Source: Chloroflexota bacterium
GTDB lineage: Bacteria; Chloroflexota; Anaerolineae; Promineifilales; Promineifilaceae
Direction of reading: 5' to 3'
NCBI GenBank assembly: GCA_003696605.1
Contig: RFGV01000476.1
Location: forward strand, 1-36,978
Length of the DNA: 36,978 bases
This document shows, piece by piece, positions 1 to 6,539 of the stretch. Each line of letters begins with the position of its first letter. Within the stretch, counting starts at the first letter, position 1. Under the pieces are notes generated by a model. The model had not been told where the DNA came from. It was given only the letters and a program-made list of their open reading frames with translations, and made no database searches. Position numbers and translations under genes: made by a program.

Positions 1-128
1 AAAAAATTTTGATATTTATGAGTTTAGCACAAATGCCATGAGCAGGCAGATTTATTGCAACTCTGATTTGGCTTTTGCGTATTGTTTTGTGAATTTGAGA
101 TTGAGAATAAGTGTGGAGGTTGTTGAAA

Positions 129-377
129 ATGAGTGAGAAACGTTTGGTTCGTATGCGCAGTGACCGCATGTTTTTGGGTGTTGCCAGTGGTATTGCCCAT
201 TACCTTGATATTGATCCGGTGATTGTGCGCCTGTTGTTTGTCTTACTGGCATTAGGTGGCGGTCATGGCTTGTTGATTTATTTGATTCTGGCGATTATTA
301 TGCCGGAAGAGGGAAGTGTGACGGCTACTGTCAATGGGTTTGACGAAGAAGAAATTGTGGTCAAGGATGCAAGCTGA
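129..377 (+). CDS. PspC-domain small membrane protein
   Basis: This 82-residue protein consists almost entirely of a PspC domain. A basic N-terminus (about residues 1-13) leads into the family's FLGVASGIAHYLDIDP block, which is followed by one hydrophobic membrane segment (about residues 34-58) and an acidic tail. PspC proteins sit in the inner membrane and are associated with envelope-stress responses, but stand-alone short members like this one have no firmly known role. I chose ATG 129 because a clean GGAGG lies at 115-119, nine bases upstream. The GTG at 111, which would add six residues, would place that Shine-Dalgarno inside the gene. No other phage-shock gene is nearby. The family call is firm; the function is inferred from the family only. 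Confidence 0.85.
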   Translation: MSEKRLVRMRSDRMFLGVASGIAHYLDIDPVIVRLLFVLLALGGGHGLLIYLILAIIMPEEGSVTATVNGFDEEEIVVKDAS

Positions 378-444
378 TTGGCTTGTCAGTGGGTTTTGTT
401 GTCTGGCTCTGGTTGTATTCCAATCTCCGACAACCTGAGACGAC

Positions 445-484
445 GGAAGACGGCCGTTTTCACACTGAAATCGGCCGTCTTTCC
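445..484 (+). terminator. Hairpin built from two inverted CGGCCG elements
   Basis: AAGACGGCCG at 447-456 pairs perfectly with CGGCCGTCTT at 472-481 around a 15-base loop, and a T/C-rich stretch follows. It could terminate the PspC transcript. The stem consists of two copies of the dispersed AACGGCCGTT-type element facing each other. The T tract is interrupted, so termination is plausible but not certain. Confidence 0.5.
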
Positions 485-552
485 ATCTTTTTCTCCCCAT
501 TTCTTTCGGTCATTTCCTGCTTTTGAACACTGGTTTTTTCTGTAAAACCATG

Positions 553-558
553 TATAAT
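553..558 (+). promoter_or_regulatory. -10 element of the tRNA-Lys promoter
   Basis: A perfect TATAAT lies 18 bases before the mature tRNA 5' end, so transcription would begin about 7 bases after it with a short 5' leader. No convincing -35 sits at 16-18 bp spacing; the nearest match, TTGAAC at 523-528, is too far away. Confidence 0.55.
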
Positions 559-576
559 CTCCTCGCCAACGCAAAA

Positions 577-652
577 GGCCCTGTAGCTCAATTGGCAGAG
601 CAGGCGACTCTTAATCGTCTGGTTGGAGGTTCGAGTCCTCCCAGGGTCACCA
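577..652 (+). tRNA. tRNA-Lys (CTT anticodon)
   Basis: The sequence folds into a complete cloverleaf of 76 bases. The acceptor stem GGCCCTG pairs with CAGGGTC (one G-T pair), followed by discriminator A and a genome-encoded CCA at 650-652. The D stem is GCTC/GAGC. The anticodon stem GGCGA/TCGTC encloses the loop CTCTTAA, with anticodon CTT at 610-612 that reads the lysine codon AAG. The T stem GGAGG/CCTCC carries the loop TTCGAGT. It stands alone, with its own -10 element and terminator. Confidence 0.97.
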
Positions 653-662
653 GAATAAAACA

Positions 663-692
663 AAAACCGCCCGAAATAAGGGCGGTTTTTTT
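663..692. terminator. Rho-independent terminator after tRNA-Lys
   Basis: AAAACCGCCC and GGGCGGTTTT form a strong stem around a seven-base loop, with a run of T to 692. The A-rich left side also gives a T run on the opposite strand, so it can serve the leftward DUF2062 gene ending at 713 as well. Confidence 0.9.
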
Positions 693-712
693 AATTTTAG
701 AAAATCATATCC

Positions 713-1192
713 TCAGTTGATATTACTTTTTTGGCGATAAGCGGCCACACTGCTTCGTACAATTGCATAACTGGTGCTGGTCAGAAATACAGCAATGATA
801 AAGTTGCCTAGCAGAAAACCAATGGCAAGGGTCGTGGTGGGGTTAGGAACGGCCGTTGCCTGAGCCGATACATGCACCATCCGCCAAATAGCTTGCCCAA
901 TCAAATGACTCAACGCATAAAATGGTGCTACCACCACCACATTCCACACAGCCAACGACGCCAACAATGCCCCCTTATGTAATCGGAACAAAAAAGCAGC
1001 CAATACAGCCAACAACGTATTCACGCCCGGCGTTGGCAAAATACTAATAAACGTTCCCACCGCAAACGCCAGTGCTACCTGTTGTGGCGACGTATCCGCA
1101 TCGGCCAATACCTGCCACTTTTGCCGCAGCCACGCTCCCGAACGTGTTTTTATTCTGCTCCAAAACCGTACTCGTTTGACTTTGTTACTCAT
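713..1192 (-). CDS. DUF2062 family membrane protein
   Basis: The protein is about 159 residues. A basic N-terminal segment rich in Lys and Arg is followed by a DUF2062 core with the signature FAVGTFISILPTPG. Three hydrophobic stretches are visible, two in the middle and one near the C-terminus, so this is an inner-membrane protein. DUF2062 occurs in bacteria alone and fused to glycosyltransferases; its biochemical role is not established. I took the Met at 1192, preceded by AGAAGGA about 12 bases upstream, over the TTG at 1246, which would add an unsupported 18-residue extension. One AACGGCCGTT element lies inside the gene at 850. The family call is good; the function is unknown. Confidence 0.8.
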   Translation of the reverse strand: MSNKVKRVRFWSRIKTRSGAWLRQKWQVLADADTSPQQVALAFAVGTFISILPTPGVNTLLAVLAAFLFRLHKGALLASLAVWNVVVVAPFYALSHLIGQAIWRMVHVSAQATAVPNPTTTLAIGFLLGNFIIAVFLTSTSYAIVRSSVAAYRQKSNIN

Positions 1193-1308
1193 ACCAACAG
1201 TGTATCCTTCTCTAAACTGGCCTGCTGGTTGCTGACCTGACGACAAATCGTCGCCATCCCTACTTGTTTGACGTAATTGACCGCCTTATTCTTTCTGGTA
1301 AATTGGTT

Positions 1309-2586
1309 TTAGTTTGGGTACTCAATCCACCAATCCCGTGTGCCATCTGGCCAAAATGGAGAAATGTCATAGTCTATATTGCTTGCCAGAGAACTGCGGT
1401 AGCGAGAACGGCCGATTGGCACACCAATTGCCTCCACCGGCACACAATCCAGCCCTGGCTCTGTGCATCCAGTTACAATATCTCCATACCGATTAGTAAA
1501 ACCAGTAAAACTAAAAAACCCCGCACGCGCATCACTATCCCACTGACTTCCATCCAATTCACGGGGAATTGTGACCCACACTCGAAAGAGCGCCGCTTCG
1601 GAAGCGTTGCGCTCACACTGAAAATCAGGACAAGCCAGGTCTATTTGTGATTCGTTTGCCGGATCAACACCACCCCAGCCATCCCGGACATGTACCCCAT
1701 AGCCCACCATCAGGCGAGGGACACCTGGAATCAGGTTAAACTGATTGCCTTCGGATTGCCAGGAATCCAGCACCCGGTCACCAGGGGCGCCGTGAATGCG
1801 GTAAGGTTGTTTTTCTGGGGGAGAGGCAGCAAATTCTGGTGGGTCGCCAGGAAGGGGAACGTATATGCCACGGGGGATATTTAGTCGTCCCAGGTCCAGA
1901 TGACCACCACCTCGATAGATGCCACACACCTTGCCACCAAACTGACAAACCCGTGCTTCTATCCACACACTATGAAATCGGGTGAGGGCGCCTGGCTGGG
2001 CAAAAATGCCATGCATTTGTACCCGGGCATCAGTAATGCAATTGTTTGCACCATTGGTAACAAATGTACTGTCAGCATCACAGTTGGCATCACGCACGAT
2101 GAGCCATTTGTAGCCAGCATGTTTGCAATCGTTTTCCAGGCAGGCATCTGGTGCGGGCTGTTCGAAGTTGGCACCTGCTCCGCTAAAGGTTTGCCAGGGG
2201 TAGGAAATCTCGCCGCCAGCCCAGGTGTAGTATTGTGTGCCGAAGATGTCGTCAAGATCGTGGGGATTGGCATGGTGTTCGTGGGTGTAGTGGCAACCAT
2301 ACTCGCTGTTCCAAAGGGAGTGCCAGGCATGGTCGTTGTGTTGTTCGGGTGGGCAGACGGGGGCGCCGGCATAAGGGGGAATAGGTGTGGCGGTGGGTTT
2401 GGGTGTGGCGGTGAGGGGAGGAGTGGTGGGTGATGTGGTGGGTGTTTTGTTGGGGGTGGTTTCTATGGCCAAAACGGCCGTTTGGGTCGCCGTGGCTGGT
2501 GGTATTTCGGGGTTATTCTGGCACCCTGCCAACACAAACCAGATACTTGCTCCCACAAAAAATCTGATAAGGTTTATTCGTTTCAT
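1309..2586 (-). CDS. Secreted lipoprotein of unknown function
   Basis: The protein is 425 residues. A signal peptide ends in the lipobox LAGC (Cys about residue 22), so it is predicted to be an exported, lipid-anchored protein. A low-complexity linker rich in Thr, Pro and Ala (about residues 28-70) follows, then a globular region of about 350 residues rich in Trp, Cys, His and Gly. I do not recognise that region. Near its start is a cluster of His residues (NDHAWH, YTHEHH) and a later set of paired Cys residues, suggesting disulfides and perhaps metal binding. ATG 2586 is preceded by AGGAG nine bases upstream. The gene stands alone on the minus strand between the SIMPL lipoprotein and the DUF2062 gene. 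The linker is GT-rich on the plus strand and produces spurious antisense frames. Confidence 0.8.
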   Translation of the reverse strand: MKRINLIRFFVGASIWFVLAGCQNNPEIPPATATQTAVLAIETTPNKTPTTSPTTPPLTATPKPTATPIPPYAGAPVCPPEQHNDHAWHSLWNSEYGCHYTHEHHANPHDLDDIFGTQYYTWAGGEISYPWQTFSGAGANFEQPAPDACLENDCKHAGYKWLIVRDANCDADSTFVTNGANNCITDARVQMHGIFAQPGALTRFHSVWIEARVCQFGGKVCGIYRGGGHLDLGRLNIPRGIYVPLPGDPPEFAASPPEKQPYRIHGAPGDRVLDSWQSEGNQFNLIPGVPRLMVGYGVHVRDGWGGVDPANESQIDLACPDFQCERNASEAALFRVWVTIPRELDGSQWDSDARAGFFSFTGFTNRYGDIVTGCTEPGLDCVPVEAIGVPIGRSRYRSSLASNIDYDISPFWPDGTRDWWIEYPN

Positions 2587-2663
2587 GTGACAGTCTCCTG
2601 CACTGCGTTTGTGCCAGCCAATTTTTATTATGCGCGCCCAATCTTTCTATTTGACTGTCTGGG

Positions 2664-2700
2664 TAAACAAAAAGGCTGGCAGATTAAGTTTCTGCCAGCC
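2664..2700 (-). terminator. Terminator of the SIMPL lipoprotein gene
   Basis: GGCTGGCAGA (2674-2683) pairs perfectly with TCTGCCAGCC (2691-2700) around seven bases. Read leftward, it is followed by TTTTTGTTT. It lies between the SIMPL gene and the next leftward gene and so separates their transcripts. Confidence 0.85.
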
Positions 2701-2727
2701 GAAAATGTTATTAGATGCTGCTTGTTG

Positions 2728-3492
2728 TTAACGGATGCTAAATGTGACTTGAATTTGGGTTTGGAAGTTCAATTCACCTGGAGAAATACTTGGCTCGGAA
2801 ACGGCCGATTCAGCTATTGCAAACCCACCTCCCATGCCATAATCCATAAGCGGTACAGGCTGGCCGATCACTTCCGTAATTGCCACAACATCTCCCAATT
2901 CCACGCCGGCCAACTCAGCCAATGATTCTGCACGAGCACGCGCGTCATTCATTGCTTCTTCCCGTGCTTGCGCTTCCAGTTGTCCCGGGTCAGACACAGT
3001 GAAGAAAACGCCGTAGATCGTGTTGGCACCAGCTTCCGTCACAGCAGACAATACCTGACCTACCTTGTCAATGTCACGGATAGTTACGTTGACCTGATTG
3101 TTGACCCGATAACCAGCAATTCCCTCTGGTCCCCGGTCGCCATAAATTTGTTCAGCCCACAAGCTGTAATTGGTTGTTTGAATATCTTTCTGATCGATGC
3201 CCAGTTGTTCAAGGGCGTCCATAATGCGTTGGATAGTTGCTTCATTTTCAGCGGTTGCTGCCGAGACAGTGTCGGCAAAAGTTTCTACGCCAACTTGTAC
3301 CTGTGCCTGATCGGGGGTGCCGCTTGCCTTGCCCTGGCCAATCACAGTGATGCCGGCGTTGGGGATATTGGCGGCACTAGCTGTGCTGGCCGTTGTCAGG
3401 CTTTCGGGTGTGCCACTGCATGCAATGAGCAGGACGGCCAGGGCTAGCAGGAAAATAGCGGCAAGGTTGCGTTTGGAAGTTAGTAAATACAT
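2728..3492 (-). CDS. SIMPL (YggE/DUF541) domain lipoprotein
   Basis: The protein is about 254 residues. A signal peptide ends at the lipobox LIACS, followed by a short Ser/Thr/Ala linker, then a SIMPL (DUF541) domain through to the C-terminus. The family's opening strand, ITVIGQGKASGTPDQAQVQVGV, is intact apart from normal variation. It is followed by the long helical part and the closing repeat of Ala/Arg-rich helices (AREEAMNDARARAESLAEL). YggE-type proteins are periplasmic or surface oligomers linked to oxidative-stress tolerance, but their mechanism is not settled. ATG 3492 has an excellent AGGAGG upstream, which rules out the longer frame beginning at 3519. It is transcribed away from aroKB across a 149-bp divergent intergenic region. 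Confidence 0.9.
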   Translation of the reverse strand: MYLLTSKRNLAAIFLLALAVLLIACSGTPESLTTASTASAANIPNAGITVIGQGKASGTPDQAQVQVGVETFADTVSAATAENEATIQRIMDALEQLGIDQKDIQTTNYSLWAEQIYGDRGPEGIAGYRVNNQVNVTIRDIDKVGQVLSAVTEAGANTIYGVFFTVSDPGQLEAQAREEAMNDARARAESLAELAGVELGDVVAITEVIGQPVPLMDYGMGGGFAIAESAVSEPSISPGELNFQTQIQVTFSIR

Positions 3493-3625
3493 ATTTTTTT
3501 GCCTCCTTTGAGATAGCAAGTTTTTGTTTGGGCATGGTTTTGCCCGTATTTCACCTTGTAAGACGCTGGACAGAGAGTAAAAGTTCCCGTTTGGGGAGAA
3601 TTTGTGACGAATTATCTGGTTTCGT

Positions 3626-3634
3626 TGTTATAAT
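3626..3634 (+). promoter_or_regulatory. Extended -10 promoter of the shikimate operon
   Basis: TG-T-TATAAT is a perfect extended -10. Transcription would start near 3641, essentially at the ATG at 3642, so the mRNA may be leaderless. An in-frame ATG at 3633 overlaps the -10 element and would not be on such a transcript. A weak TTGTGA at 3602-3607 is too far upstream to be a standard -35. Confidence 0.65.
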
Positions 3635-3641
3635 GCGGGGT

Positions 3642-5222
3642 ATGAATTTGCCAAATATTGTTTTAACGGGATTTATGGGAACGGGAAAGACGACGGTGGG
3701 GCGGCTGTTGGCGGAACGGCTGGGGTTGAAGTTTGTGGATACTGATTTGTTGATTGAAGCACGTGACGGCCGTTCTGTATCCAATATATTTCGAGAAGCT
3801 GGAGAAGAAGTATTTCGACGGCTGGAAGCGGCCGTTGCTCAGGAGCTGGCAGAAGAGCATGGGTTGGTTATTGCTACTGGTGGTCGTTTGATGCTGGATA
3901 GCCAAAATGCGCTGGCTTTGCAGAAAAACGGCCGTGTGGTATGCCTGGTGGCTGAACCAGAGGAGATTGTGCGGCGGCTGGCAGGGGATACACAACGGCC
4001 GTTACTCAATGTCTCCGACCCGAAAAAACAGGTCAACCAGCTTTTGCAGGCTCGTGCAGCCCGGTACGGCCGTTTCCCCCAAATTACTACCTCTGGCAAA
4101 TCTCCAGAAACAGTAGCGGATGAAATTATCCGCTATCTGGGCGAAAGCAACCTCATTCGTTTGCCTGTTACCCATCCCCAAGGAAGCTATGATGTATTGG
4201 TAGGTGAATGGTTATTGCCTCGGCTGGCAGAACTGGCAGGTGGTGGAAAGCCGATGGCAGTCGTGACAGATGAGAATGTGGGGGCGGAATACGGCCGTTT
4301 CTGTCCACCAAACACACCACTTATCACCATCCCTGCCGGTGAGCAACATAAAAATCTGGAAACTGTACGCACCATCTACAATGCCCTGATAGAAGCCGGA
4401 ATCGACCGCAACAGCACAATCGTCGCTCTGGGTGGCGGCGTTGTCGGAGATATAGCCGGCTTCGTGGCTGCTACCTATCTGCGTGGTGTGCGCTTCGTCC
4501 AGTGTCCCACCACCTTGTTGGCTATGGTAGATGCCAGCGTGGGTGGTAAAACAGGCGTTGACTTGCCTCAGGGAAAGAATCTGGTTGGCGCCTTTAAGCA
4601 ACCCGCTATTGTTATTGCTGATTTGACCACATTAGTTACATTACCATTGGCCGAATTTCGTGCTGGCCTGGCTGAAGTGGTCAAGCACGGGTTGATAGCG
4701 GCTCCTTCTTTGTTCTTCAGGCTGGAAAACATTGACTTGCCAGAAAATTTACCCCTTATACCCGATTTGCAATCGTTGGTTGTGCGGGCAATTACCGTCA
4801 AGCGAAATGTAGTACAGGCGGATCCATTTGAGACGGGTAGGCGAGCTGTCTTAAATTTGGGGCACACGTTTGCTCATGCTATTGAGCAGGTAAGCGGATA
4901 TACGATTCGACATGGCGAAGCAGTGGCAATGGGATTGGTGGCGGCTGCTGCCTTGTCAGCAAAGTTGGGTTTTTGTTCGGCAACATTGCCCGGCCGGATA
5001 ATGGCTGTGCTGGCGCGGCTGGGGTTGCCAGTACGAATTCCGGCTGATTTGTCGCCAAAGGCGTTGCTGGCAGCCATGAATACAGACAAGAAGCGGGTCA
5101 GGGGACAAATGCGGTTTGTTTTGGTGAGGGATGTTGGAGATGTTTTTGTGACGGGAGATGTGCCGGAAACGGCCGTTCTTCAAGTCCTGCATCAGCAGCA
5201 GATAGCAAGAGATGAAAATTGA
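3642..5222 (+). CDS. aroKB: Shikimate kinase / 3-dehydroquinate synthase fusion
   Basis: This two-domain enzyme (526 residues) covers two shikimate-pathway steps. Residues 1-170 are shikimate kinase: P-loop GFMGTGKT at 10-17, shikimate-binding DTD at 33-35, Arg59 in the VFRR segment, and the RPLL arginine. The usual GGG at the substrate site reads GGR (80-82). Residues about 178-526 are 3-dehydroquinate synthase: NAD-binding GGGVVGD near 264, and zinc ligands Glu345 (AEVVKHG), His408 (LGHTFAH) and His424 (RHGEAVAMG). The two reactions are not consecutive in the pathway, since AroB acts early and AroK late. The start at 3642 fits a kinase of normal length and the -10 element just upstream; the frame is open back to 3528, but that region contains the promoter. 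The gene overlaps kptA by 11 bases. The active-site GGR is the only oddity. Confidence 0.95.
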   Translation: MNLPNIVLTGFMGTGKTTVGRLLAERLGLKFVDTDLLIEARDGRSVSNIFREAGEEVFRRLEAAVAQELAEEHGLVIATGGRLMLDSQNALALQKNGRVVCLVAEPEEIVRRLAGDTQRPLLNVSDPKKQVNQLLQARAARYGRFPQITTSGKSPETVADEIIRYLGESNLIRLPVTHPQGSYDVLVGEWLLPRLAELAGGGKPMAVVTDENVGAEYGRFCPPNTPLITIPAGEQHKNLETVRTIYNALIEAGIDRNSTIVALGGGVVGDIAGFVAATYLRGVRFVQCPTTLLAMVDASVGGKTGVDLPQGKNLVGAFKQPAIVIADLTTLVTLPLAEFRAGLAEVVKHGLIAAPSLFFRLENIDLPENLPLIPDLQSLVVRAITVKRNVVQADPFETGRRAVLNLGHTFAHAIEQVSGYTIRHGEAVAMGLVAAAALSAKLGFCSATLPGRIMAVLARLGLPVRIPADLSPKALLAAMNTDKKRVRGQMRFVLVRDVGDVFVTGDVPETAVLQVLHQQQIARDEN

Positions 5223-5778
5223 TTATCGGCGTCTGAGTAAAGCAATGGCGCACGCGTTGCGTCACCGACCTGATTTATACGGGCTGGTACTGGATAATGC
5301 CGGCTGGACACCGTTGCCAGACCTTGTGCGCGGGCTACAAGAGCGAGGCTGGCGACACATAACAGAAACAGATGTGTTACAAGTGCTGTCATTACCGGGA
5401 AAGAAACGATATGAAGTGAAAAACGGCCGTATTCGCGCCCTATACGGTCATTCAATAAAGCAGCGTATTGAAAAAGAAACGGCCGTGCCACCCCCCATCT
5501 TGTACCACGGCACTGCCCCCCAAACAACAAAAACCATCTTGCAAGAAGGCCTCAAGCCAATGAAACGCCAATATGTCCATTTATCAGTAGATATAGAAAC
5601 AGCCATCCAGGTCGGCCGTCGCAAAACCAACCATCCCGCCATCCTCCAAATAGCCGCCCAAAAAGCCCATCAGGCCGGTATCAACTTCTACAAAGGGCAC
5701 GAAGAAATCTGGCTGGCCGACAGCATCCCCCCTGAATTCATAGAGATAATCACCACACACGGAGAAAACAAAACATGA
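5212..5778 (+). CDS. kptA: RNA 2'-phosphotransferase (KptA/Tpt1)
   Basis: The protein is 188 residues, normal for the family. Tpt1/KptA removes an internal RNA 2'-phosphate by transferring it to NAD+, giving ADP-ribose 1'',2''-cyclic phosphate. The N-terminal winged-helix lobe opens with [13 protein letters not shown], where Arg17-His18 match the first two catalytic residues. An Arg-rich strand at about 63-76 supplies the third. The NAD-binding lobe contains LYHGT (about residue 97) and the conserved [16 protein letters not shown], which supplies the last Arg. The start overlaps the aroKB stop by 11 bases, and the end shares ATGA with aroQ, so translation is probably coupled. Eukaryotic Tpt1 acts in tRNA splicing; the bacterial substrate is not firmly known. 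Its place between two shikimate genes is unexplained. Confidence 0.93.
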   Translation: MKIDYRRLSKAMAHALRHRPDLYGLVLDNAGWTPLPDLVRGLQERGWRHITETDVLQVLSLPGKKRYEVKNGRIRALYGHSIKQRIEKETAVPPPILYHGTAPQTTKTILQEGLKPMKRQYVHLSVDIETAIQVGRRKTNHPAILQIAAQKAHQAGINFYKGHEEIWLADSIPPEFIEIITTHGENKT

Positions 5779-6215
5779 AAATACTTGTAATTCACGGTCC
5801 AAACCTCAACTTGCTGGGCACTCGCGAACCCGAAGTATATGGCTATCATACCCTCGACGACATTAACCAGGCACTCACCAAAGTCGCCGATGCCCACCAA
5901 TCCGTTCTCCGCTTCTTTCAGTCCAATCACGAAGGCCAAATCATAGACGCCATTCATGATGCCCGCGATTGGGCCAGCGGCATCCTCATCAATCCCGGTG
6001 CATTTACCCATTATGCCTACGCATTGCGGGATGCCATCGCCGCTGTCAATTTACCCGTTGTCGAAGTACATCTTTCCAATATCTACGCCCGTGAACCCTT
6101 TCGCCATCATTCCGTACTGGCAGCTGTTTGCCTGGGACAAATCACCGGTTTTGGTTGGCGCAGTTACGTCTGGGGATTAATGGCCTTACTCAATCATTTG
6201 CAGCAACAAGAATGA
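5775..6215 (+). CDS. aroQ: Type II 3-dehydroquinate dehydratase
   Basis: The protein is 146 residues, the standard length. It dehydrates 3-dehydroquinate, the product of the AroB half of the upstream fusion, in the shikimate pathway. All type II landmarks are present: [12 protein letters not shown] at 8-19, catalytic Tyr22, the lid Arg17, the NHEG motif at 51-54, the substrate-binding [17 protein letters not shown], and catalytic His99 in VEVHLSN. The start codon overlaps the kptA stop (ATGA), indicating coupling. A strong terminator follows at 6224-6262, so this is the last gene of the aroKB-kptA-aroQ operon. Confidence 0.97.
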   Translation: MKILVIHGPNLNLLGTREPEVYGYHTLDDINQALTKVADAHQSVLRFFQSNHEGQIIDAIHDARDWASGILINPGAFTHYAYALRDAIAAVNLPVVEVHLSNIYAREPFRHHSVLAAVCLGQITGFGWRSYVWGLMALLNHLQQQE

Positions 6216-6223
6216 AAACACCC

Positions 6224-6262
6224 AAAACAAAAAGAGTCCGGTTTTTCCGGACTCCTTGTTTT
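6224..6262. terminator. Terminator of the aro operon
   Basis: GAGTCCGG (6234-6241) pairs with CCGGACTC (6247-6254) around a TTTTT loop. The A-rich left flank and the CTTGTTTT right flank extend the pairing, so it could act in both directions between the convergent aroQ and metallopeptidase genes. Confidence 0.85.
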
Positions 6263-6286
6263 AGAGGGGGTGTGGCGCCTCACACG

Positions 6287-6394
6287 GCTATGATGCTTTT
6301 GCTGTGCTGGCTTCAATGCGGGAACAATGCTCGCGGCAATGTGGCTACAATGCTTTTGTGAAGGGGCTATCTTTGTATGATGCTCGCTGCAATG
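6287..6394. repeat. Short imperfect direct repeats in a convergent gap
   Basis: In the gene-free stretch 6263-6539, two short blocks each occur twice. GGCTAYRATGCTTTTG is near 6287 and 6343. ATGCTCGCNGCAATG is at 6327-6341 and 6380-6394, a 53-base offset. The copies differ at one to three positions. I see no convincing coding signal; a leftward open frame of 78 codons here lacks a ribosome site and family features. It could be a degraded tandem duplication or a structured RNA. Confidence 0.45.
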
Positions 6395-6436
6395 AATGTG
6401 CAAGGTTGCTTCGATGATGTTCGGCGCCACCCGATT

Positions 6437-6454
6437 CAGGTTAATCCTAACCTG
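6437..6454. other. 18-bp palindrome CAGGTTAATCCTAACCTG
   Basis: Two perfect 7-base arms are separated by 4 bases. It lies between two convergent genes, so it is not an obvious operator for either. The rest of 6455-6539 is AT-rich, with an isolated GAGGAG at about 6504 that has no following start codon in a useful frame. Confidence 0.4.
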
Positions 6455-6539
6455 CCTCTTTTGTAAAATCCCAACCTTACGATTTTCATTACAATCAAAA
6501 ATCGAGGAGTACTATTTTCGTTGTTTTGGGACTTCTTTC

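Noticed and set aside
1900-2590. Rightward frames opposite the lipoprotein, rich in Gly and Val
   Set aside because: They are the complement of the Thr/Pro-rich linker and its neighbours; the minus-strand lipoprotein has a signal peptide, lipobox and ribosome site.
3528-3641. A longer N-terminus for aroKB from the start at 3528
   Set aside because: The extra 38 residues contain the extended -10 promoter and do not resemble shikimate kinase, whose normal first strand begins just after 3642.
6194-6430. A leftward 78-codon open frame over the repeat blocks
   Set aside because: It overlaps the aro operon terminator and the aroQ end, lacks a ribosome site, and has a Cys/His-rich reading that follows from the repeats.
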